DNA from: Mesostigma viride
Taxonomy: Eukaryota; Streptophyta; Mesostigmatophyceae; Mesostigmatales; Mesostigmataceae
Length of the DNA stretch: 28,133 nt
Assembly: GCA_009746045.1 (NCBI GenBank)
Contig: RPFO01001142.1
Coordinates: 1-28,133 of the forward strand
Direction: 5' to 3'
Position numbers and translations under genes: made by a program
The notes under the pieces: model-generated
What the model was told of the DNA's origin: nothing
Seen by the model: the letters and a program-made list of their open reading frames with translations, nothing else
Database searches by the model: none
Shown: piece by piece, positions 9,438 to 18,256 of the stretch
Numbering within the stretch: position 1 is the first letter of the stretch
Layout: every line of letters starts with the position of its first letter

Positions 9438-11555
9438 ATGGATTCCAACAACGGCAACAACGGCAACAACAACAAGGGGAAGGCGCCTGCCAGGCGCACC
9501 TCACCCCGCCTTTCGCCGGAGGGCACGCCCTCCACCACCGATGCGAGGGTGACGCCCAACGTCACCTTCCGCACGGTGGTCGCTGACCAACCCAGGCGTC
9601 GGGGCCCGCAGGTGGGGCCCGGCGCCCGGGGGATGGCGAGCGGTCGGCCGTTTGCCACTGGCGGTTCGTCCGCCATGGCACCTGGGGGGCAGGTCCCCCG
9701 GGCACGACGTTCCCCGTCGCAGGTGACGGGGGTCGTGAGCGGAGTGATTCCTCCGAGGAGGATGGCGAGGTGCCGCCTGCGAGGCCTCGGCCTTCGCTTG
9801 AGCTTTCGTCGCAGACACCTGCGACGTCTGGCAACCTTTCCGTGGGCCGACAGATGGCCACCATGGACATTGACCGGTATGGGGAACATGTTCCGCCCCC
9901 GGTCGCGTTCGGGCGCCCACCCCATTTTCTCCCCCTTGGGGAGGACGACATCCCGGCGTTCATTGCGGTGAACGGCCGGATCTGCACCAACGTTTTCAGT
10001 TGCTTCCAGATGAGGAGATACACGCGATAGAGGTTCATCGGGTGCACACGCTGATCGAGGGGCGTCTTAGGATGCAGTCCCACTGGTTCAGGTGGCGGTT
10101 TGGCTGTACTGTTTCGCCAATCGGCCGAGGCACAACCCCGGCACTGTTGATCAGTGGGCGTCCAGGCAGCGCCAGAGAGAGGCGCTGCGCGTGGTCTCCA
10201 GACCAGAGATCGCGCTGACTCCGTTGGGGCCGTGGCCCCAAGTCACGCCAGTTGGCTGGGGCCCGGATAGGCGTGAGGCGGCTGCGATGCCGCCTGCGAC
10301 GGGGCGCGGGGCGGCAGACGCCCCCAACACGCCCATGGGTGGTGAAGCCACCCAGGACCCTCTGGCAGGTCAGAGGGTCCAACCTCAGCCGCAGGCTCCC
10401 CCGCCCAGCGTGGGGGGCCAGGTGGCTGAGGAGGCCACCGGGGTCGCAGGGACCCCGGCGGCGACACAAGCGCCCGGGGTCGCAGGGACCCCGGCAGCGA
10501 CGCCGGCGCCTCCGGCGCTGGCGGGGGATGCAGCCCCCATGGAGGGTGTCACGGGCACCTCCAGCGGCTCTGGGGGGCAGGCCCCCTCTAGTCGCAACAA
10601 GGACAAGTCCCTGGCAGGGCCGGAGGGGCCCAGGGTCCCACCGCAGCTGGGCAGCAACCAGCACTGCTGGAGGGCGACCTGCAAGGTCGCGACTTCATCA
10701 CCCTGGTGATGAGGCCGTGTGGCGTGCCATACAGACAGCCACAGCCTCCTTCCGTGGGCTGGCCGACAGGAGCCAGCAGATGCACGTCGCGGAGGCGGGC
10801 AGCCTGGTGTGTGCAATCATCACGCACATCCTGGGCCTGCCCAACCTCCAAGAGGGCACACGCAGGGTGTGCGACGACCTGCTGCCTGCCCTGCAGGCTC
10901 TCCTCTCAGGGAGGAGGGTGCAGGGCAGCAGGGTGCGTCTGGTGCGTTTGCTGGAGCTCCTACACAACGCCATCCTGAGAGGGGCGGGTAGGTGGCTAAC
11001 TCTGCCTACCTGGTTGCATCATGATCTTACTAACCCTACTGACGATGAAGTGTCCCTCTCTCCCACCTTCCATGATTGGGAGGAGGCCCGCAGCAGGAGG
11101 CGGGAAGTGACACACACTCACACCCCCACCAGCCCACCCCTATGTTGTCTAACCCTCCTACACAGCCCATGTTTGCCCATCCTGCTCAGCTCACTCAAGT
11201 AGCACTTCCCTCTCAGCAGGTCTCTCCTGTGAATGCTGCAGCAGCAACACCATCTTCTCCCTCTCCCCCTGCATCCCCCTCTAGGTTGCCCACTTACAAT
11301 GAAAACCGTCCTGTGGATAGGATTAATGTCAGGGGGCTGCCTGAGGGGTATACTAGGGAGCAGGGGAATCATGCACTTCTCTCTCTGCAGCTGGCTAGGG
11401 AGGAACTGAATGTCAAGAATTGGTTTGGATCTCTCATGCAGGGGGATTTTACCATCAGTCCTCTTCTCAGATTCAGAATCTCATTCTTGTCTTCCAGCGT
11501 AGGTATCCCAAGTGGCAGGACACGCAGGCTAGGGCAGTTTGGGAGGCTTTCATGA
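9438..11555 (+). pseudogene. gag: Retrotransposon gag, 5' part, frameshifted
   Basis: Starts at ATG 9438 (MDSNNGNNGNNN), 44 bases after the LTR. The plausible protein path moves through frames: Asn/Pro/Arg-rich N-terminus; an acidic SDSSEEDGEVPP segment from about 9738; a fragment with TVDQWASRQRQREALRVV (10092 on); a Pro/Ala-rich linker with VAGTPAAT repeats; a helical block (about 10700-11000) with LVCAIITHILGLPNLQEGTRR; a Pro/Ser-rich stretch; then LPEGYTREQGNHALLSLQLA, which joins the next frame near 11450 at a G5 run. At least five frame changes are needed. Position before the zinc knuckles identifies it as gag; the sequence itself shows no strong family signature. Spliced introns were considered, but no consistent splice signals were seen. 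Confidence 0.6.
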
Positions 11556-12109
11556 AGGAGCTAACTGACCTCCTCTCCACCCCCTCATCTGTGGACATCT
11601 ATGGGGCATTCAGGTGGGTAGAGGAATACAGGGTCACATCAGTGGACTATGTGGCTGAGACAAAGAAATATGAGCTAGCCATCAAAGCACGTCCTGATGT
11701 CCAGCAGCTAGATCACAAGTTCTTGCTGCGTTCCTTCCTTGAGAAACTCAAACTTGACAAAAACACCTACGCTATGCTTGCAACAGGAATGGCAAAGTAC
11801 TGGGAGGACATGAAGGAGGCATTGGATTATATCAAGCTGGCCTTGGCTCCCCTTAGCCAGGGGGCCATGGGCACCTCTGTAAAGAGGGTCAGGGGGGAAG
11901 AGAGGGAGGAGGAGGATAGGGAGAGGGAAGACAGGAGCAAGAGACCTGTCACTATGGCAGAAGTCAAGTCCCTGCTGGGACAAATGTTTAAGGGCAAGGG
12001 CAAGGGCAAGGGCAAGGGCAAGGGCAAGGGCAGGGGCTGGGGCAAGGGCAAGGGTAAGGGGCAGTCTCCCTCCAAGGGGGGCAGCTCCAGCAACAACAAC
12101 AACAACAGT

Positions 12110-12154
<45 letters not shown>

Positions 12155-14497
12155 AACAACAACAACAACAAGAAGCAGGACAAGGAGGACAAGTCTTCTC
12201 AGCGGTGCACCCGCTGTGGCATGAAGTACCACCTGCGGCCCACCTGCCGCAAGAACGTGGACGAGCTGGGGCATTTGGACGTCCTGTGCCACAAGTGCCA
12301 CGGGCCGCCCCACGGTGACCCCAAGGACTGCAAGCGGCCTCCTTACGGCAAGAAGTGTGAGTCTCCCTCTCATGCTGGCTTGAGTGTGCCTGCTTCACCT
12401 TCTTCTTCTGCATGCCCCACTGTCAGAGCAGTGAGCAGTTCTGGAAAGGTGCTACAGCTGGTTTCAGAAGATTATGTCTCTAAACCAACCTTCACATCTA
12501 TGGTTCCCAAGGTGTGCAGAGTGTCCCCAGCAGAGGATGCTCAGATCAGTTTTCAGGAGCTTGCTTTGCAGTTGCATTTCCTTTATGGGCATGAAGTGAG
12601 TGCAGAGGTGGTGGCAGCAGCAATAGGGGGGGCAGCACTCAGACGTGCATGCCAGGTGGTCAGATCCCACTGCCAGCATTGTCAGTTCAATGCACCCAAA
12701 CCCCCTAAGTGGCATGTAGCTACCCCACCTAAGAGCAAGGGCAGGGTGGTAGGAGATGTCTTTCATATCAAAGGACAATCTTACTTGGCACTTAAAGATG
12801 CATGGTCAAGGTACACAACCATTGAACCATTACCTGGAATGGACAAGACACAGTTGCTCAGGGCTCTCTTGATTGCTCAGGCCAGGTACTACCCTGTGGA
12901 GGCATTGTTACTGGATCAGCAGTTCACATGTCTTGCCAATGAACCAGGGTGTGAGGCTATTGATCTGGCTGGGCTAGAAGATCATGAGAGGCAAGGCATT
13001 ATTGAAAGGGCCATCAGGTCCATTAAAACCCTTGTAGCCAAAGAAGATGGCAATCTGCTGGCTGACAGTGGGTCCTATGCTGACAGAGCTCTGTGGTCCA
13101 CCAGGTTGTGCCAAGTCCTCAACAGGAGGCCACTCATGAAAACCCCACAAGGGGTGGTCATTACACCAGATGGATTGCATGCAGGCATTTATCCACCTGA
13201 GGTACTAGCCCTCTACAACGCACAGCGAGCACAGACAGCTAGCAGGTTAGCTGTCAAGGATGCAAAGCATCCACGTCCCACCTTCAGAGAAGGGGATCAG
13301 GTCCTATTCTACAAGGAGTCGGGACTAGGCAAGGTGGGTACCTGGCATGGGCCAGCCACCATCCTAAAGTTTAACACCACTGGCAGGACAGTGTTAGTTA
13401 AACACAATGACACGGGAAAAATTCACAGGTGTTCACCTCACAGGATGAAATTGTATTTTCCAACTGTGTCAGACGTGGCAGAGGAGGAAGAGCTGTTGGC
13501 CGACAGCCCTGTACAGTTGCCTGGCATCCCAGCGTTGCCCAGTGAGTGGTTGTTTGGAACACCCACTGGTGAGTGTGAGAGCCACACCCACTGTGACACC
13601 CAGGTCACCCTTGATGATTGCAGGCAGTCACTGCAGGATTGGCCCCCTGCAGCAGAGGGTCACATTGGCAAAACAGGTGATCAGCAACCTATCACCTCTA
13701 CAAGTGTGAACATAGCTCAGCCACTAGCTGCACCTTCCAAACGCAGCCTAGCAGACGCTGTTCGCATTTTACAAGCAGCTCATAGAGCCAAAGCTCAAAC
13801 TGCTGCAGGATCAGCTAAGGTGGGGAAGGTTGGGCAGAATGACAATAGCCCATTTATGGTTGCAGTGGACACACAAGCCCAGGTCAGCATTATCAGTGCC
13901 CTGGCTGTGCCCCATTTGCCTTTGGAACCTTCACCCTGGCACCATGTGGCTGATTTCTCAGGGCAGTCATCCCTCAAGGTATTAGGTCAGGTCATGTTGA
14001 CTATACTCGGTATCCCCACTCCTTTTCAGGTATTGGAAGGTTATAAAGGGAATGCTTTGTTGGGGGATCCTTTTCTCTGTTACCCTGGTGTCCTCATATC
14101 CAGTGATAGACTATCCATCCAGGACATGGGTGGTGTTGATCTGAATCATTTCAAAATTTCTCTTGAAAAACTTCTTAACACCAACATTGCTTCTGTAAAA
14201 TTTGCTACACCCAAGTATGCCCCAGGGCAAGAACCCTGTGTGGCAGACCTGGTTCACAACCAAAAACTTCATCCCAACTCATTTGGATTGGGCAAGCATG
14301 ATGTGGCTAAAATGTCTCCTCTTTCTTATGAACAGATAGAGCAAGACTGTCGCACACACATAGGATTCCTAAAATGGGTGGAGGCCTTTAACAAGGCCAG
14401 GGAAGAATGGGTAGTGCCAGATCCTCTTAGTCCTTCTCATACTCCCCTGTCACACCTATTGACAAAAAGCCTGCAGGGTGCAAGCACTTGCGCCTGA
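11420..14497 (+). CDS. pol: Retrotransposon Gag C-terminus, zinc knuckles, integrase and protease-like domain
   Basis: One 1,025-residue frame. Residues 1-190 are a helical Gag region; 191-215 are Lys-Gly repeats; about 224-252 are poly-Asn. A canonical CX2CX4HX4C zinc knuckle begins at residue 263 and a second, CX2CX4HX5C, near 290. The integrase zinc domain has H386-x4-H391 and C418-x2-C421. Its catalytic core has D446 (GDVFHIKG), D499 (LLLDQQFT) and E529 (GIIERAIRSIK), giving a D,D-29-E spacing, shorter than the usual 35. A C-terminal FREGDQVLFYK...WHGPATI stretch looks like an integrase SH3-type tail. From about 813 a retropepsin-like domain follows: VAVDTQAQVSII (D817; Gln replaces the usual Gly) and ALLGDPF near 883. 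Residues after 970 begin the RT domain, broken by a frameshift near 14455-14461. The start codon is nominal because gag continues from upstream. Confidence 0.85.
11990..12171 (+). repeat. (AAGGGC)n and (AAC)n coding microsatellites in gag
   Basis: Six-base units aagggc (11990-12059, with an interruption) code alternating Lys-Gly, and an AAC run with a few AGT/AAT interruptions (12094-12171) codes a run of nearly 30 Asn. The two tracts sit just before the zinc knuckles. The Lys-Gly tract is basic and may bind RNA. The opposite-strand leucine and cysteine runs are shadows. Confidence 0.85.
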
Positions 14498-15915
14498 AGT
14501 TTGTGTGTAAACATAAGCCAGCAGCAGATGGGTCAGTCATCTTTCATGCTAGACCTTGTGTGACAGAGTTCAAGGGCACCACTGATCTGACAGAGGCAGA
14601 GTTGTACACGCCAGGCATTCAGCAAACATCCCTAAAAATCTTGCTGTCTGTCTTTGTGGGTCATCTCAATGATGGGGATGACTATATCTGTAAGGCTACA
14701 GACATTAAAAGGGCTTTCCTGAAAGGCTCACCTGAGATAGCACAACAAGTGTGGCATGGTCAGGTGTACGTAGTCTCCACTCCCAGAGTTTGGGCAAAAC
14801 ACATCCCTCAGCAGTACCTGAAAGCTAACATAGGTGTTGAAGGGCTGCAATCAGCTCCTCGCATTTTCAGGATGTCAGCTCAGGCTGTGTTTGAAAAGTT
14901 AGGGGCTAGATATGATGACATAGACCCTTGCTTCTTTGTGGTCCCACACCCTCATGGCATTCTCACCTTTGTGTGGCATGGGGATGATCAGCTGATTGCT
15001 GGGCCAAGGCGTGCTGTGGATGATTTTATTCAACAAGTGTCACAGCATTTTGAGATTGGCAAGCAAGTAGAGCTGGGCACCACTGCCATAAAATTTTGTG
15101 GCACAATGTTACAACTCCAGCAGCATCAAAACCAGTGGGTGTGTGCACTCTACTCTCCCAATGATTACATGCACAGCTGCTTGGAGGTTTTGCAAACAAA
15201 AATCAAACCTGGAGCCTGTCCTACCATTAGAGGCAAGCTGGGGTGGTTGTGCTCAACGTGTGCACCTCACCTGGCTGTGGTTAGCAGAGTTGATGATGAT
15301 GTCTTGATGCAAGTAGGTCACAAAGCCATCACCAAAACTCTCCAGGAGGGCCCTCCCCTTATCTTGCACTCCTTGGATCTCCACAAAACCATTCACATCC
15401 AAGCTATGATGGATAGTTCCATGGAGTCCAGGCAGATTACCAAGATGCAGGCAAGGGAGTCAGGCTTGTATTTTGTGCAGAATGATGATGCACCCTTGTC
15501 TCTCATTTCATGGTACAGCCGGTTGCATAGACGCAAGGCTGTCAGCAGCAATGCTGCTGAGTGCAGGGCAGTGGTGTCAGCAGTGCTTCATGCCAGGTAC
15601 TTGAATCATGTGCTGGTTTGGTTGCAGATGCAAGCAGGCAGCAATGCTGGGGTGGTGGCACACTTGCTCACTGACAGTCAGTCAGTCCTCAGTTTCCTTG
15701 CTAACCCCTATGCTGTCCACACTGATCTTGACTGGGTGGTCCTGAAACAGGAGTCCACCTACTGGGAGTCCACCCGTCACGTGGAGGACAAACACAACGC
15801 TGCTGATGCACTCACTAAAGTGCCTCAGCAGGCAGCTGAACAATATCAGCTGTTGTACCACTTGATGAACCCCTATGGCAAGCAGGCAACCCTGCCCCAT
15901 AGGGGGGACGCCTAG
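14488..15915 (+). CDS. pol: Retrotransposon reverse transcriptase and RNase H (Ty1/copia type)
   Basis: Continues the polyprotein in the next frame. Sequence before its first ATG (from 14461, DKKPAGCKHLRLKF) matches the copia RT opening KKPIGCKWVFK, so the gene was one frame with an indel between about 14437 and 14461. RT motifs: TDIKRAFLKG (catalytic Asp at residue 72), GVEGLQSAPRIFRM (copia YGLKQxPRxW equivalent) and VWHGDDQLIAG, where HGDD replaces the usual YVDD but keeps both Asp (166-167). RNase H: D309 (AMMDSS), E358 (NAAECRA), D396 (LLTDSQS) and D440 (NAADALTK), in the correct order. The stop is TAG 15913-15915. Except for the first indel the 475-residue frame is clean. Confidence 0.9.
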   Translation: MRLKFVCKHKPAADGSVIFHARPCVTEFKGTTDLTEAELYTPGIQQTSLKILLSVFVGHLNDGDDYICKATDIKRAFLKGSPEIAQQVWHGQVYVVSTPRVWAKHIPQQYLKANIGVEGLQSAPRIFRMSAQAVFEKLGARYDDIDPCFFVVPHPHGILTFVWHGDDQLIAGPRRAVDDFIQQVSQHFEIGKQVELGTTAIKFCGTMLQLQQHQNQWVCALYSPNDYMHSCLEVLQTKIKPGACPTIRGKLGWLCSTCAPHLAVVSRVDDDVLMQVGHKAITKTLQEGPPLILHSLDLHKTIHIQAMMDSSMESRQITKMQARESGLYFVQNDDAPLSLISWYSRLHRRKAVSSNAAECRAVVSAVLHARYLNHVLVWLQMQAGSNAGVVAHLLTDSQSVLSFLANPYAVHTDLDWVVLKQESTYWESTRHVEDKHNAADALTKVPQQAAEQYQLLYHLMNPYGKQATLPHRGDA

Positions 15916-16334
15916 CAGGGTCCTGTTCACCAGGGCCGCCTAGGTCACCCAGTACCCCTTGGGCAGGTCCAAGGGGTAGGTTGTGGCTTCCAGCAAGGGG
16001 GGTTGGTTGGAGTCTGTTTTTCATACATCTGCGTGCCCTATGCCCAATAAAATCTGTTTTGATTTTCTCAACACCATGGAATTTCGTTATGCACACCTTC
16101 ATAGGTGGGCATGGGATGTATCTCACACCTTTATTCCCTAGGGCGTATGCCTTGGTGGAATGGCCTTGAGCTCAGTGGCTCAGGTGCCCCCATTCAAGTG
16201 GAGGGTCAAAGCTCCCTTGACAGGTGGTTACCCAGGACCCCAGTTCACTGTGGATATCCTGGGCCACCTGGCCTTACTGTTCAGTGGCAGTAAGGCATGG
16301 GTGCTGTCATGTTGTCTAGTACAACGTGCTCAGC

Positions 16335-16560
16335 ACAGGTGCAGGATGAAATATTCCTGTCACCTGTCACCAGGACTTCAGTCACCCATGTGCAGGGCAG
16401 GGGTGGCTGGTCTCCCACGTTGTGCAGGTGCAATGTGGCCAGGTCCAGGATGTCATAGTCCTGTCACCTGTCACTCGGACTTCAGCCCCCTCTGTGCAGG
16501 GCAGGGGTGGCTGGTCCTCACATGTTGTGCAGGTACAACATGGACAGTGCAGGGTGCAAT
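16335..16560 (+). repeat. Imperfect ~104-bp direct repeats
   Basis: ctgtcacctgtcac recurs at 16357 and 16461, followed in both copies by a ggacttcag block and gtgcagggcaggggtggctggt. A third, partial unit with cctgtccactgtcac follows near 16564. The repeats contain several short inverted segments around acaacgtg/acaacatg. Confidence 0.65.
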
Positions 16561-16961
16561 AAACCTGTCCACTGTCACTCCTCAGGTTGCAGGTAACCTG
16601 AGCTCAGTTGACCCAGCCTGGCTGGGTATTTTTCTCTGAGTGGGCGATGATGATGGAACAACATGGAACCTCTTAAACGGTTACCTTGGCATTTTTTTAC
16701 AATGGCTCTCTTGGCTGGTGGTGCACTCCCTGGATAGGCAGACAGGCATAGCTATCTCCCTTGTGAGCTCGCGAGGAGGAGGAACTCCCCGGGCATGTTG
16801 AGCTAAACGTGATGCCATCACAAGTATTGCACGAGTTCTGGGGCCCATCTTTTTCAGTCCAGATGTTGCAGTATGGGTGTCAGTTGCTCAGCACCTCAGT
16901 CAGCTTGGAGTCAGTCTCCTAGCTGGGCAGGGTCAGGCTTGAAGTCGCTAGCCTTCAACCT

Positions 16962-16980
16962 GAAAGGAAAACATAATGGG
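16962..16980 (+). other. Possible polypurine tract before the 3' LTR
   Basis: gaaaggaaaa (16962-16971) is purine-only and is followed by cataatggg, abutting the 3' LTR. Position fits plus-strand priming, but the 3-base cat interruption makes this uncertain. Confidence 0.35.
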
Positions 16981-17436
16981 AGTTAGATGAGATGCTTAGG
17001 CTGACACACGGATTTCCGGCCTGCGCGCCGCGTATTGCCTACCGCGGCTGAGCGGGACACCTCAGTACAGTACGGCAGGGTGTACGGTACTGAGGTGTCA
17101 TGTGGACCGATGTGCGGTTAGTGCCAGACTGTTCCTAGGTGCTAGTTCGACCCGCCAGGTCCGGTGTAGCCGGGCCTGACGGGCCGAGTCTTAGCTGGAT
17201 GCTAGTGACGTGGTCGCATGGCATTGCAGTGTACACTTGTCCACTGGTCGTGTGCTGCAGGTAGCACCGCCATAGGCATATAGGCGTAGCTCTGGGGAGT
17301 GCCACAGCACCCGAGTCTGCCCAGTTCCATTCTGAGCCCTCAGCTTTCATTGCTCTCTCATTGTATTATTGTAATACAATCATCATTCGCTCTCAGCTTT
17401 CGCAGTTGTTCGTCGTCCCTAGTTCTCCATCCAACT
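16981..17436 (+). repeat. 3' LTR (456 bp)
   Basis: Same length as, and by-eye identity to, the 5' LTR (offset 8,043 bp), with the same hairpins at 17056-17099 and 17151-17183. It ends CATCCAACT and is followed by the second target-site copy. Confidence 0.93.
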
Positions 17437-17441
17437 ACCTC
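17437..17441. repeat. Target-site duplication acctc (right copy)
   Basis: Matches 8933-8937 exactly and directly abuts the 3' LTR. Confidence 0.9.
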
Positions 17442-18214
17442 GCCGGCGGGCAGAAGTACCCCGCCACCACGGTCAACGCCGCCCCCCTCCCATGGAACCA
17501 CCTTAACAGCGCGCACAGCGCCACACCCCCCACCCCCCTCGTGGCGGACAGCTACCGGGCGAACATGGTCGCGGCGATGTGCGACATCACCAAGATGCGC
17601 CTTGTCCTGCGCTACGTCTATCTAGACGACTTCGAGCGGCGGCAGTTCGCCACCAAAGCCCACGAGTATCTGATCACCACCACCCAGCAGTACGACCATT
17701 TCGTGGACGGCAGCGACCTGGAGACGATCACGCTGCCCTTCTCGCACCCCGTCAAGGAGCTCGTGTTTTTCTACAAAGCCGAGAACCGCCTGACGGACCC
17801 GGCCACGTCGCCGGACCCCACCCAGTCCGTCTGGAACTTCACCAACAAAAACAGCCTGTTCGGTGACGGGCACCTCTTCACGAGCGCCAACCTGACGCTC
17901 AACTCGCAGCAGGTGTTTGGCGAGGGGCGCGACCCGGTCTACTTTTCCTACCTGCTCCCCCTCCTGCACCACACGCGCATCCCGCGTGACCAGCACGTGT
18001 ACGTCATCCCCTTCAGCAACGACCCGAGAACTGGAAGCCTACCGGCAGCATCAACTTCTCGCGCCTGGACACCGTCAAGCTCGTCCTCAAGGGTCTCAGC
18101 AAGAGCACCGCCCCGACCGACCGCCTGCCCAAGGGCGTGATCACCATCTACGCCCGCTCCTTCAACATCCTGAAGATCACCAACGGCATGGGCGGATGCC
18201 GGTTCGCCTCGTGA
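17442..18214 (+). pseudogene. Major capsid protein copy 2 (MCP2), 3' part
   Basis: Second half of MCP2, resuming in phase with the 5' part once the element and one target copy are removed. Motifs match MCP1: LVLRYVYLDDFERRQFA, AHEYLI, FSHPVKELVFFYKAE, FGDGHLFTSANLTLNSQ, GEGRDPVYFSYLLP and YVIPFSNDP. One further frameshift near 18028 follows NDP: the following bases code ENWKPTGSINFSRLDTVK in the next frame, consistent with loss of one C from a C run. The end is MGGCRFAS at TGA 18212-18214. The combined MCP2 would be about 468 residues, a normal MCP length. This half has no start codon or promoter of its own. Confidence 0.92.
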
Positions 18215-18256
18215 TGAACCACCCAATATAAATTCGCACCTAGTGTAATAGTGGTA

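Larger units (their letters stand above)
15916..16980 (+). other. Retrotransposon 3' untranslated region
   Basis: About 1,065 bases lie between the RNase H stop and the 3' LTR. I see no supported gene; the 159-residue plus frame (16160-16639) lies mostly over the direct repeats and has no recognisable motif. The region holds AATAAA at about 16046 and imperfect direct repeats (16335-16560). Confidence 0.6.
8938..17436 (+). mobile_element. Full-length Ty1/copia-type LTR retrotransposon (8,499 bp) inside MCP2
   Basis: Two direct 456-bp LTRs, identical by eye, bound the element, with a primer-binding-like site right after the first and a 5-bp target duplication outside. Internal order is gag, zinc knuckles, integrase, a protease-like domain, reverse transcriptase and RNase H, followed by about 1 kb of untranslated sequence. 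RT follows RNase H-lastly without a downstream integrase, and its DIKRAFLKG and GxxGLQSAPR motifs are of Ty1/copia type. Pol looks less GC-rich than the flanking viral genes. Insertion is in the same orientation as MCP2. Identical LTRs imply recent insertion, yet gag and the RT start are frameshifted, so the copy was either defective when it inserted or contains sequence errors. Confidence 0.95.

Noticed and set aside
11708-12413. Minus-strand leucine-, valine- and cysteine-run proteins
   Set aside because: They are reverse readings of the AAC and AAGGGC microsatellites within a well-supported plus-strand gag-pol frame.
16160-16639. 159-residue frame in the retrotransposon tail
   Set aside because: Lies largely over direct repeats, with no recognisable motif or homology.
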